From: Termitomyces sp. T153
Taxonomy: Eukaryota > Basidiomycota > Agaricomycetes > Agaricales > Lyophyllaceae
NCBI GenBank assembly: GCA_018296165.2
Contig: JACKQL020000170.1
Location: forward strand, 1 to 64,000
Reading direction: 5' to 3'
DNA length: 64,000 bases
Shown: piece after piece, positions 1 to 10,632 of the stretch
Layout: every line of letters begins with the position of its first letter
How positions within the stretch are numbered: the first letter of the stretch is position 1
The notes under the pieces: model-generated
Seen by the model: the letters and a program-made list of their open reading frames with translations, nothing else
Database searches by the model: none
Told to the model about the DNA's origin: nothing
Position numbers and translations under genes: made by a program

Positions 1-273
1 GAAATAAGATCTGTAATTTGATAAAGAGTGGAGAGTTTGGTGGTGTAGTGGGTGAGAGATGATTGCATTAATTACACCTAGTTTTTTAGGTGTAGCAAGC
101 AGGTCCAGGCTTCATCCTGTGGGTCTGGGGCCTCCAAGGGTGTGTCTGGGTTAGCAAGCTGAGACATAGAACTCTGTGATGCTTAATCCTGATGGGGAAG
201 CAACAGATAGTGGCTCGGAGGTTCCTGGCAGCTATAAGGAGTTCCCAGACCAGTTTTGGAAGACTTGTTCCGC
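1..273 (-). mobile_element. 5' leader and gag start of a Ty3/gypsy element (family A), cut by window edge
   Basis: Read on the minus strand, this follows an LTR end at 274. A leader (GCGGAACAAGTCTTC...) resembles the leader after the 5' LTR of gypsy element 2 (39850 onward, GCAGAACAAGTCTCT). An ATG at 167 opens a gag-like N-terminus (MSQLANPDTP..., later LTHYTTKLSTLYQ). It parallels the element 2 gag start at 39963 (MTQPTPPAPP..., later LTSHIAKLTILHQ). The frame is broken by stops within about 30 codons. The rest of the element lies left of the window, so its completeness is unknown. Confidence 0.6.
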
Positions 274-417
274 TGTAAGAGCAACCTCCAGAGCAGTATA
301 TTGGAGTCACACAGCTAGCAGAGGAGAATCCAAATTATATTAGCAAGTAGATAACAATACATTCAGTAACTAATCACCTAGCAGAGGGGAATCCAAAGAG
401 AACAAGTCTAAGGATCC
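274..417 (-). repeat. Truncated LTR remnant, family A
   Basis: About 144 bp match the terminal part of the 637-bp solo LTR at 35142-35778 in the same orientation. Both begin TGTAAG, carry two copies of a CTRGCAGAGGGGAATCC-like motif, and share AGAACAAGTCTAAGGATCCC. Similarity stops at about 417, where the 3' end of gypsy element 1 begins, so the U3 part is missing. It is probably the 5' LTR of the element that runs off the left edge. Confidence 0.7.
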
Positions 418-429
418 CTGCTACTTGGC

Positions 430-2049
430 ATGGTGCTCAGTGGGCTGCAGAGGCATGAGAACTACTGTACAGAAGGCCAGAGCTAGTTCTAACCCTAAAA
501 CAATGATTGGTGAGGTAATACAGAGAGTTCTGCAGTTCTCCAAAGATCTCTGGGGTTCTGGAACAAGCCCCAGAGATGTCAAACAAGCTGCAGAGATGCT
601 GGAACAAGTTGCAGAGGTTGGGAATGGAAGTCCTCTGACAGAGACCTTCCAGATGTTCTTAAAGGGGCCAAGTCATTTGTGTTTGAGCTTGACAGAGGGC
701 CCCCAGGTCTTGAGGCTGCATTGATCAAGCCAAACCAGAGTTCTAAGGGACCAGTTGGGGGTGGAGTTGCATTGGGTGTTGGCATGCTTGGCATATGCTT
801 GATTGGTAGTGTTGATTTCATTCTGGAGGAACTGGTGGAGGAACTGGAGGTCTTCAGCAACTTTGTGGGCAGTGTGGGAGGGGATATCCTTGAGGGATAA
901 GGTGAGCTAGGAGTTGTAGGTAGCCCTTGTTGGTGTAGAAAGGAGAAACTCTGGTAGCAGAGTGAAGCATGTCATTGTAAGTAAACTCAGCAAGGGGAAG
1001 CTTTATGTCCCAGTCATTTTGTAAATAGTTAATGTAGAGGCAGAGATACTGTTCCAACATCTCATTTACTCATTCTGTTTGTCCATCAGCCTCTGGATTA
1101 TAGGCATTTGATAGGTTGGTCTTTATTTTGAGGGCCTTGCATAGCAACTGCCAAAAGAAGGAGACAAATAGAAGGCCATAGTCAGAGACAATGTCATTTG
1201 GAAGTCTGTGCTTGGAGAAAACATGCTCAAGAAATAGCTTGGTGAACTCTAAAGTGTTGTCAGTGGTGCAGCAGAGGATGAAGAGTGCTTGCTTGGTGAG
1301 TCACCAGATGACTACAAGAATTGCATCAAAGCCCTCAGAGTTGGGGAGTTCAACAATGTAATTCATTAATATCAAGAACTAGAGGCAGTGGCCAACAAGG
1401 AGGGGCTTCAGCAGGCTATAGCAGCAGTGGCAGAGTACTTTGGCCTCAAGACATAGTTTGCAGGCCCTTATGCATTGCATGACTTCCTTCTTCATTTCTG
1501 GCCAAAAGTAAGTCCTGGAAATGAGTTGAAGAGTCTTACAAATTCCTGGATGTTTTCAAAGTTTGTGATTGTAATGCTGCTAGAGTATGTCAAGGTGGAT
1601 GGACTTGTAGTCCAAAGCATAGATACATCCTTCTTAGAGTAGGAATCAGTGGTCTGGAGACAGCAAAAAGGGCTGGTTGACTGCTGCCTTGTTGGTGGAG
1701 TCATTGTAGGGGTTGTGCTGAGTAAAGAAGGGGTCCAGGGGTGTGCTTCTGATTAGGTAGAGGATTCCTTCTTTATTCATAATCAGCACAGCATGCAGAT
1801 GCTTGAGAGGATTACTACTCAATGGTGAAATGCATTCCACTCTGCTTCAAACAACTTCTTTGGATACATGTTGGGCCTCTGGGTGAGGGCATCAGGTTTT
1901 GTGCCAAGTCATCCAGTGCAAGAGTGGATGGTGAAGTCATACTCCAAGAGAGTTTTGGACCAGCAAGCTTGATGGCAGCTGAGCTGTTATGTCATGAGTA
2001 TTGCAAGTTATTATGGTTGGAGTAGACTTGGATGTGGTGTGGAGATTCC
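430..2049 (-). pseudogene. Integrase region of gypsy element 1
   Basis: Fragments in several minus frames match a Ty3/gypsy integrase. The core includes VSDYGLLF (near 1200, second catalytic Asp kept) and NPEADGQTE (near 1075, catalytic Glu kept) followed directly by a stop. Then come NDWDIKLPLAEFTYND (about 1005-955) and a C-terminal stretch with QAYAKHANTQ and KLKHKxLGPFK (about 800-660). The zinc-binding N-terminal part (about 1400-1900) is only weakly readable. Many stops and frame changes make it non-functional. The identification rests on family motifs. Confidence 0.75.
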
Positions 2050-3214
2050 TCAAGGTAGGCCCTCTACTGTTGGAAGGCTTTGATGATGGCAAGAAGTTCT
2101 TTATCATAAATGTTGTAGCTGAGCTCTGTGAAGATCATTGAGCAGGTGTAGAAGGCAATGGGGCAGAGATCCTTGCCACTGGAGTCCATTTGGGAGAAGA
2201 TGCTGGCAATGGCATAGTTGAAAGTGTCACATTTAAGTACTATCAGTAGGGAGGGGTTGAAATGGCAGAGAACTGGGGTGGAGGTGAAGGCTTTCTTGAG
2301 AGAGTGAATATACTTTGGCACTTGCTATCCCAGTCCCAAGGGATCTCCTTCCACATGAGCCAATTGAGGAGCTTGGTGATTCCAGAGTAATTGTTGATGA
2401 ACCAGTGGTAAAAGTTAGCAAACTTCAGGAAGGACTGTACCTCCTTGACATTCTGGAGCAGAGGCCAGTTGAGAATGGCCTTGACCTTGGCTGGGTCCAT
2501 ATGTATGCAGTCTGGAGTGATGATAACACCAAGGTGTTTGACCTCCATAGTGTGGAAGGAGCACTTTTTGGGTTTGGGATGAAGGTAGTACTTCTGGAGT
2601 TGTTCTAGGATGTGATGGACATGCTCTGGATGTTCCTCCAGCAAGTTTGAGTAAATCAGAATGTTGTTCAGGTACACAATTATGAAAATGTTGTTCATGA
2701 AGTACTGGAAGATGGCAGGGGATTTAGTCATTCCAAAGGGCATTACTAGATACTCAAAGAGGCCATAGCAGGTGCAGAACATGGTCTTCCATTCATGCCC
2801 TGGAACAATCTGGACATTGTTGTAGCCAGAGCAGAGATCTATTTTTGTGTAGATCTTGGCACTGCAGAGGCAGTCAACAAGGTCTCTGATCAAGGGGAGA
2901 GAATATCAGTTTTTTTTGGTAACTTTGTTGAGCCCCTAGTAATCAACACAGAGTTGGAGGTAGCCATCCTTCTTCTTAGTAAACAGGACTGGAGCTCTAG
3001 TAGCAGAGATCAATGGGCATATAAAACCTTTGCTGAGCATGTTATCAAGGTAATCCTTCAAGGCCCAGAGTTCAATTTCTGACATGTTGTAAATCTTTTT
3101 AAATGGGTGGGAAGTGCCTTTTTGAAGATCAATTTTGTGATTGTAGGAGTAGTGCAGGGGAAGTTCTTTTGTACTCTCTTCAGAGAATATGTTAGCAAAT
3201 TCATAAAACTCCAA
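2050..3214 (-). pseudogene. Reverse transcriptase and RNase H of gypsy element 1
   Basis: At 2936-3214 the RT N-terminus reads ELPLHYSYNHKIDL... PVLFTKKKDG. At 2243-2893 the palm follows with FxFxVMPFGMTKSPA-type motifs. The catalytic YxDD box reads YLNN (about 2665-2676), so both metal-binding aspartates have become asparagine. RNase H-like sequence (FTELSYNIYDKELLAIIKAF) lies at 2064-2321 in another frame. An Asp codon preceded by C turning into Asn is what CpG-to-CpA decay produces. No activity is possible from this copy. Confidence 0.85.
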
Positions 3215-3539
3215 GGGAACTACTTCATGTAGAATTTGTTCCTCTGTCCTTTATTTCAGTGGGGTAGTTCCTGTGCATAGGTATTCTTCTGGTAGGGCTG
3301 GCAAGACAGGCCTTTATATCAATTCTTGGATAAGTTGAGGGGAAGCCATCGAGTTTTGTTCAAGAAGAACCAGGGCAGAGGTGTGCTTTTCTCTCTTTCT
3401 TAGTCATCTTTAAGAGTTGGAGGGGGGGTTGGGTTGCTCCAGAGTTGCTGGAGTTGAGGTCAGAAATGTTGGGGGTTGAGGGGGACTAGAGGCAGAGGGG
3501 GATGGTAGCCACTAAGCTTGCTTCAGGGCCTGGAAATCA

Positions 3540-4362
3540 CATTGTGAGGTTCTTTCAGTTGATGTTAGGGTTGCCATCCTGCAGCCAAGAGAGTTCAAGC
3601 ACAATTGGAGTTGACTCTGGAAGTTGGGTGACAAGGAGCCAGACCTGAAATTTTAGTTTGTTGCTGAGAGTGAGGGTGCTGTCATGGTATTGGGTAATTC
3701 CAGCTAAGGCAGAGCTTGCATCAAAGAGTTGGAGCTTGAGAGGTTTGTCAAGAGTGTTGTGGAGGAGATTGAGCTGCTTGCTGATGAAGATGCTAGAGGC
3801 TCTGCTGTTGACAAGGGCAGGGAAGACCATCAGGAATTAGTGAGTCAGACATTGATAATAAAGGACCATGTGGACTTCAAACAGAGCTGTAGAAGGGTCT
3901 GGGGAGCATCATTTGTGCCTTCAGAGTCCTTGGAGTGGAGTGAAACATCAAAGGGGACTGGTCCAGAGTTGGTCAGGCTATCCTGGTTGAGGTGGAGGGT
4001 GAGGCTAGCCATAAAAAGCCTAGAACAATAGGGGCAGAAACATGTAGTTTAGTAACTAACAGCCAGAAGTCCTGTTGTTGTCCATTGGCAAAGGTCACAG
4101 TTGTATCCACACAGTGTGTAATGTCTCTAGCAGAGGTTGAATCACCATCAAAGAGCTTAAGGAGAATGGAGGTGGGGAGGCACCAGAGATATTGTGGAGC
4201 AAGCACTACCAAGGATTTGTTGATGAAGTTATTGGTGGTGCCACTGTCAACCAGAGTGGGGATGGAGTTGGCAGAGAAAGGGAGGATAGTGCAGAGGAGG
4301 AGGGTGTGGAAGAGGTGTGAGGAGAGGTGTGCTGGGAGGGTGTCCAGGGAGAAAACCACCAT
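3540..4362 (-). pseudogene. Two tandem retropepsin-like domains of gypsy element 1
   Basis: Two aspartic-protease-like domains lie one after the other upstream of RT. The first (3973-4362) contains LVDSGTTNNFI, then LFDGDS, WLLVTKL and APIVLGFLWL. The second (3555-3830) contains LVNSRASSIFI, LFDASS, WLLVTQL and TPIVLELSWL. The same four motifs in the same order show that they are homologous repeats. The catalytic Asp is kept in the first and changed to Asn in the second, which also lost the DSG glycine. Most gypsy polyproteins carry one such domain. The pair could be a family trait or a local duplication. Confidence 0.7.
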
Positions 4363-4439
4363 GCAGAGGGATGCAGCTGGAGTGGAGAAGACATTGGTGT
4401 CTAACCTGCAATTTAGTGTATTTTCTAAATATAAACTGC

Positions 4440-6720
4440 TAGCTCATTTTCTGTAAACTGATAATTAAAATCTTCTCCATCAATGGTCCATACAGCATGT
4501 TCCATTGCCTGGCATTGAAGGCAACTACCAATGAAATGTCCCTGCTCACCACATAAAATGCATGCACTCTTCTTCTATCACTTCTTCTGAGTCTCCCCCA
4601 GTACATCAATTCAGTGCCTGTTCCAAATCTTGTTTGCACATAGAGCCTCCTGGTCATCATCAGAGTCTGGAGCATTGTTGAGGTCCTGGGAGTCATCTGA
4701 GTTGGCATCCAGGGGCTCCAGAGCTTTGTGGAGGTCAGCAGTGTTGAGTTGGGCAGATGGGCAGAGTCCTGGAGGTGGATTGGTACTGGGAGGTCTTCAT
4801 TCTGGAGAAAAGCAGGGTGTGGAGTTGGCAGGGGTTGCAGGGATCAAAGGTTGATTGCTATTGGTTGCTCTGGCCTGCCATTTGGTGTTGCCAGGAGTAT
4901 TCCAGGCAGTACAGAGTGTAATGTTTTCACTCTAATCTTTTCAATAGTATTGATCAACCTGCATAATGAGCACCTCGTAGCCATTGTACATAGTTGACTT
5001 GGGTGTGAGGCAGAGGACATCCTTGATGCATTAAAGTAGGGCATGGTGGAGGGCAAATTGGAGGGCATTGTAGTTCCACTCTGTTTTGTAGGCCTCTCAT
5101 TCAAACTGGACAATGAAGGTTGTGAAATATTCATTGTCATGCATCTGAAGGTTGAAAAGATTTTCCTCCACCTCTGCTACAGTATCAAATACACCAAACT
5201 TACTGGAGAATTCCTGGATGAAAGCAAGCCAGTTGGAGAGCATGGGGTTGTTGGGGTCAAACTGGAGCAGCACTGTGTAGTGATCAATGGCAATTCCCTA
5301 TAAATACAAGGCAGCAAAAGCCACCCATGAGCTCTGAGCTGGAAAGTGATGGGCTTAGCTTAGAACATGGTGAAGCATTGCATCAGAAAGATTCTCCATT
5401 TCTGGAGGTTGTGACCAGTGAAAGATTGAGCTTGCCTTCTCAAGCCAGTGTGTTGCAAGTGTCATTTTGGGTGTTTTGATTTTGGGATGGGGGTCTGGCA
5501 TTATAGTAGTAGTAATAGTTGTTTCTGTTGCCATGTTGATAGTAAAAGTTGTCCATGGCTGGGCCCCATCCTCCTGGAGGTCTACCACTGGAGGCATGGC
5601 CAGCATTGCCTGAGAGTGGGCCTGAGGCCCAGCAAGGAGGAGGGGGCCTTCTAAGAGTTAGCAGTCCAAAATTGTTATTGTTGGTGGGTCAGTAGGGTAA
5701 AGGGATTGGTGGAGGTCAAGGGGGATTGTTGAAGAAAGGGGGCTGGGGTGTTCCAGGGCCTGTGGGTTGACACTGAGCTGGGGCATTCTAGCAGAGTGCA
5801 TTCAGAGGAGTGTTTCCACAAGAGGCATGGAGATCAAAGTGGAGAGATCTGTTCCAGAGAGGACCTAGGATGTCATCACAAGGGGCAGGCTCTCTGCTAG
5901 AGTTCCTGGGCTTATTGATGTATGAGAGGGTTAAATCGGAAACAATGTTATTGTCAATGCATGGAAGGGGCCTCTAAGTGCAGGGCTTGGAGCAGTGGGT
6001 TGGTCTCAGGTATGGAAGGCACCAGGGATGGAGTTTGCCCTGGGACAAGCAGAGAGGGCCAAGGTGTGGGTGGCAGATTGGTTGAAGAGTCCTCCCATGG
6101 AGTTGAGAGTCCTCAGAATGTTGGACACAGCATTGAGCTCCTCTGACTGGTAGGGAATGAGGAGTGGAGCTTTGCTTAGTACTCTGGTGGGTTCTTCTTG
6201 TTGCATGTAGAAGGAGCAGGCAGGGTCTAAAGGATCTTCAAATTGATGAGAGTTTGGGCTGGTGTGGATTTCTGTGATCATGGTGCAGAGCTCATTCTGG
6301 AAATTGGTGTCAATTTTAAAGGTACCTTGCATGGTTTTAAGAAGAGCGCCTTGTAGATAGCATTCATATAAGTCAAGGAGGCAATCTGCTCAACCCTCTA
6401 GGGTTGCTGGGGTGTTGTGGTAACTCAAGCCAACAAGGAGGGCATGAGCACATCTTGCAAACTCTGTGGAGGAGAAGTAGAGGGAGTAGAGGACTTCATT
6501 ATACTGCTGGATGTAAGCTTCAACTTGTTGCTGTCTAAAGGAGCTAGGAACTTAGCATGACAGTCAAGAGAGGAAAAAGTTGTCTGGTTGTTCTGAAGGA
6601 GCTGGAGCTGCAGTGGGGATTGGGTAGGTGTAGTAGTGTGCAAGTGGGAGGTAGATGGGGTTAGGTGGGGCTGGAGGTGCTCCAGGGAATCCTCTGGGAT
6701 AGTTGCTATAGGGCAAGGTC
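4440..6720 (-). pseudogene. Gag region of gypsy element 1
   Basis: The N-terminal part (about 6700-6240) reads YYTYPIPTAAPAPSE, then an EFARCAHALL stretch and EIHTSPNSHQFEDP. It aligns along its length with the open gag at 63297-64000 but lacks about the first 80 residues. The central capsid-like part (about 5290-4950) reads HYTVLLQFDPNNP, AFIQEFSSKFGVFDT and a C-terminal QVDQYY, typical of gypsy gag. A CCHC knuckle of spacing C-x2-C-x4-H-x4-C is intact at 4521-4562. Stops and frameshifts break the frame many times. Confidence 0.8.
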
Positions 6721-6724
6721 TGAA

Positions 6725-7023
6725 GTTAACTGATGAATGTTTGAAGGGTCATAACATATGCACAGAGTTCATAATGACATCAGAGTTGAAAGGAACTTAG
6801 GAACAATAAAGAAAATAAAAATAGATGAGGCAAGATGGAGTCCAGGCAAGACAAAGACAAGAACAAATAGGATTGAGACAAGAAACATGAGACTAGAGAC
6901 AGAAATGGAGAAGAAACATAATAAGTAACTACAGGTAATGCAATATCAAGACTAGAGTATGGGATGCTATTCTACAACTCATATACTGACTATTGGACTC
7001 TTCCATGATTTGGAGGTGTGACA
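6725..7023 (-). repeat. Degenerate 5' LTR of gypsy element 1
   Basis: On the minus strand a terminus TGTCACACC starts at 7023. It is followed by a TATATGAG box-like site, CTAGTCTTGATATT, a T/C-rich leader and GAACTCTGTGCATATG. The same blocks, in the same order and CpG-rich, occur in the LTR at 62276-62914. The U3 part is much shorter than there. The inner end is placed only roughly, where gag homology begins. Confidence 0.55.
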
Positions 7024-7029
7024 GCAAGG

Positions 7030-7690
7030 CTCATCAGAGCTGCACAGGGTTGACAGGTGTTGGTTCTGATCAGAGAGTGGGCCACATTGATGTTCTAATA
7101 GGAACTGATGAGAATGCAGTCTGCTCTGTAGTCATTAGGAAGTTCTAGAGGGGTCAAGTGGGTTGCAGGAACAAGCTATTGACATGTGCCTGGGATGTTG
7201 GAGAGGCTTGGAGGCCTCATGGGGGAGAGGGGGAGCTGAGAAGGCCCATAGAGGTCATGCCAGGGTTTGCCAAAAGGTTAGTCAAGTTTGCTAGAGAAGC
7301 ATCAGAGATAGTCAGGGCAGGCACCATAAGTGGACAAGGGTTGGGATGAGTTGAGGAGAGAACTCTAGAGAAGCAGGGTGGCTTGGGGAGGGGTCTGGGA
7401 GTCTGGGAGTGAGTCATGATAAGAGTGGTCAATTGTTCACAATATTGTGGCAGCATTGAAACCCACTGTGGCTGTCTCTCTAGAAGGACTGTAGTACTCT
7501 TCCTACCAGCTCTATGATCCTTGTCATCTTCCTCATCCACTGGACTATTACCTGGTCCATTTGGATCTGGTGGACCTCCTTCTGGGGGTGGTGACAGTCC
7601 TTAACCAGGAAAAGGCAGTCCCCTTCTGGGTCCCCCACCACCTTCACCTGGCACAGGCAGTCCATGACAAGATGTCAAGGGCAGAGTGGA
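7030..7690 (-). pseudogene. Gag N-terminus fragment of another gypsy element
   Basis: The minus strand encodes a Gly/Pro-rich stretch (GGPPDPNGPGNSPVDEEDDKD), then RKSTTVLLERQPQW and SLANLTNLLANPGM. This composition is typical of the N-terminal region of basidiomycete gypsy gag proteins but does not match the gag of element 1 or 2. It ends against the LTR terminus of element 1 at 7023, so element 1 may have inserted into it. The frame is broken upstream by stops. Confidence 0.5.
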
Positions 7691-8159
7691 TGCAGGATCA
7701 CCCCCAGGTGATTGTGGAAGGTGTACATTAAAATTTCTAACATTCTGATTGTAATTTGTGGCAATGAACTTCTTTTCTTGGAAGTTTGGCTTCTAGCTCT
7801 CCAAACAAGTACATGCTTGTTGGATTTAAAAAAATGTAATGTTTCTGTTATGGGTTCATGCAGCTTACAGTTCACACCTCATACATCAAAACCAGTCAAT
7901 TAGTCTAGTCTACAATGTATGAAGTAAGGTGCTGCCTTATGTAATTGCAATATGAGTCTTTAAAGGTAGCATCATGTGATGCTACTTAGCAATAATGTAA
8001 ATAAATTAATATACAGAGTATTGATACTGAGGAGTAATGGGGGCCCTGTTACAAGATGTGACCACATGTTGTTGTCTATGCATAATGTCATGACAACCTG
8101 ACTTCCAACAGCAAAAGTCATTTGTTCAAAAAATCATTGAAAAGGCACAACACTCATGC
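7691..8159. other. CpG-poor AT-rich stretch, nothing recognised
   Basis: No coding or repeat signature could be supported here. The base composition is that of the surrounding decayed repeats. Confidence 0.4.
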
Positions 8160-8892
8160 ATACTGCTTCCAAAATTTTACTGTGAACTCAATTTCATTGA
8201 GTTCTTTTGCAGAGCAGTCAAAAGATATTTATGTAAACAATGTGACATGACTTTTGAAACCCTCAAGGAGAACATGCCATATGCTCTTGCATCTGTTACA
8301 GTATTGACAATCCAAAAATGGGAACACCAAGTGTACAAATGGATAGAGGCATACAGGGATGGTCTTGGAACTCAGGATGCCCAGGTGTGCATCAAACAAT
8401 TCAGCTTTACAAAGTATAAATCCCATTGACACATCTCTGAGACAGTTGTACAGAGTTTTGATGCATGGCTTCCTTTTCTAGTAGTGATCTGGATTATGTA
8501 ACTGATGGCACCAATTTTGAGAGACCAAAAAAATATATCTTCATCAATTTTGACAATATTTAGAATTAGTCTTGGGGTTTCATTCTAACCACTAAAAGGA
8601 ATATTTGGCAAGATATTTAAGAAAAATATCATAATCTGAGGGGAGCCATATTATTTGTCACACTTAGGTGGCCTATAAGTGAACTGCACCATAAGAAAAA
8701 GGTTTTTGTAGATGAAAACTTATCTACAGGCACAAATAATTTGGAGACTCAAGTATCAAGAGGAGAGCATAAGAGAGTGTGAGGAGGAGGAAGATCTATA
8801 TGAAGAAGGAATCTCAGAAGAGGATGAAGAAATGAGTGAAGATAAAGATGAGGAGAATGAAGATGAGAACAATTTGGTTGATGACTTTTAGG
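8160..8892 (+). pseudogene. Remnant of a transposon-associated protein with acidic C-terminal tail
   Basis: A C2H2-like piece (YLCKQCDMTFETL, near 8230) is followed by IQKWEHQVYKWIEAYRDGLG and a KSHRHISETV stretch (to 8470). After a stop-ridden part comes an open acidic tail (about 8745-8892) rich in Glu and Asp, ending in NLVDDF and a stop. The layout resembles multi-copy proteins linked to DNA transposons in Agaricomycetes. That comparison is from memory of family style, and the exact family is not certain. Stops between the parts show it is dead. Confidence 0.4.
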
Positions 8893-10428
8893 CTATGCAG
8901 GATTGTAGTTCATTACAAGAAATAACTCTATATATGAATTGTATTTTGTGATTGTTAGTGATCACTGTGCAAGATCTGTGCTGATAAATTGTGCTAAGCT
9001 GATGTTTTCTTTGTTAAAGTAAGAATGTCATGTATATTTCAAAATCATCATATCCTGGAGCAAGCATTCTTGTAGATGTAAGTACTAATTATCATCCACT
9101 GGTATTATGTTCAAAAAATCATGTAGATATTGAAATCATGTTGCAAAAGGTTTTTTAAACCCATGTTATCTCCACTCATATATTCAAGAATTGGAATTAC
9201 CTGATGTTATATTTTATTTGCATATTTACTCAGATCATTGAGGTTCTCAATTAATATTGACAAATAAGAAATACTTCAATGTGATGTTAACTTATAAGGT
9301 TTAAATTATCCTGGTCACTTTGCAAGAAACATATATCTCAGTATTTGTTTAAATAGCTTAGGAGCTCTCATGGTGAAAGAGTATTCCTATGATGAGTCAA
9401 TCTAACATTGCATTTATAAACAAATTCCTGCTACTTTAGTAGTGGTTTCTTGTGGGCCTATCAAAAAAAAGTTCAAAGTTGATTCAGATAAGTAGCCCAG
9501 ACTGTTGATCCAGGCAGCCCATCTGTTCCTGTATTTTTGATTCCTTAATTTATCTATTTTTTAATTGTATATTTTTCCTGTCACTTTTTTTAAGTCTATT
9601 TTCCCTAGGAGCCATTTATTTGCCCAGGTTTGTTTTCTATTTTCATCTGTACCCCCCAAGTTGTCTGTTACATGTGAATGGATGTTCCATATCCTCCTTT
9701 TGCATCATTAAACAGTTCAAACATCCCTGTCTCTCTAACACCATGTCTCTTTTTCCCCTACCTGCATGCTACATCCCCCTGGCACCAATCCTATACAATC
9801 CATGTTCCCAAGTCCCAATTCCATTGTGATCAACTCAAAACCTGCAAAGTACCTTTCCACTGACATATAAGTGTAAATTGATACAAGGTACACCACTAGT
9901 CGAATGCAAAGTAAGCTCAGTCAATGTAAATCCACTTTATTCTCCAAAACCTCTAGCCTGTGTTGGTATTATAGTGTGGTATGAGGGGAATTATCTTGCA
10001 TCAGTGAGTGTTATTGTATCACTCACAAGTTGAGACTATATACAGTATGATATCAAACAAAAGTCTTCTTCACAGATGCCCATACACAATTGTTTAGTTT
10101 ATCAATCTGAAGCATTCGAATAGCATAATGGTTGAACATTTCAAGTTTGAAGTAGACATAACAACATTACCTGATTGGATTATCTGTTCAAGATCCAATG
10201 GGGTCTCAATTAGACCCAAACAAACAACAATATGTATATCACAGTCAATTTGACTGGACACATTAAGGCCTTGGACAGTCACTCAATCAAGGAGGGCACT
10301 AGTCTGAGTGACACTGGGAAATGAAACAGCAGTATCTGGGAGCATGAGGAGTAAAAAAACTTCTGGGATCAACATTGTAAATGAAAAAATAAAATTGCTA
10401 TCCTAGATGGCCCACAATAATTAAGCTA
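8893..10428. other. AT-rich, CpG-poor intergenic stretch
   Basis: No gene is recognised. A pyrimidine-rich strip lies at about 9600-9850, with two overlapping short open frames of no recognisable content. A few CpG appear near 9900, unlike the fully CpG-free gypsy element to the left. Confidence 0.4.
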
Positions 10429-10632
10429 CACTGCTGGCACTGGAACCTGCTTCCATTGGAAAAATGGAAAAAAAAAACCTGTTATATCATTTCTTTGACA
10501 CAATTTTCCTTTGGAAAAAGACTTTTCCCATTGTTTAGAGCCTTTTTCCATTGAAAATACCCTGTTTGAAAATGGCATAACAGGTTTCTTTCTCAAGATT
10601 TCCTTAGGAAACACTATTGGCTGCCAGTAATG
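10429..10632. mobile_element. MITE-like element, copy 1 (204 bp)
   Basis: The left end CACTGCTGGCA pairs with a right end CTGCCAGTAATG, close to the perfect 11-bp inverted repeat of copy 2 at 55290-55492. The two copies are similar along their whole length, including CATTGGAAAAATG, TCATTTCTTTG and GGCATAACAGGTTT. The flanks are CTA on both sides (10426-10428 and 10633-10635), a possible 3-bp target duplication of the PIF/Harbinger kind. It has no coding capacity, as expected for a non-autonomous element. Confidence 0.75.

Larger units (their letters stand above)
418..7023 (-). mobile_element. Degenerate Ty3/gypsy retrotransposon, family B (element 1)
   Basis: On the minus strand the order is LTR, gag with CCHC knuckle, two aspartic-protease-like domains, reverse transcriptase, RNase H, integrase. 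This is the Ty3/gypsy order. Every domain carries stops and frameshifts and CpG is nearly absent, so it is a dead, methylation-decayed copy. Its gag and LTR leader are homologous to the CpG-rich element at 62276-64000: both have EIHTSPN in gag, a matching proline-rich stretch around YYxYPIP, and a shared TAGTCTTGATATT LTR segment. The 3' LTR and chromodomain end are missing; the element stops against the LTR remnant at 274-417. Confidence 0.85.
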
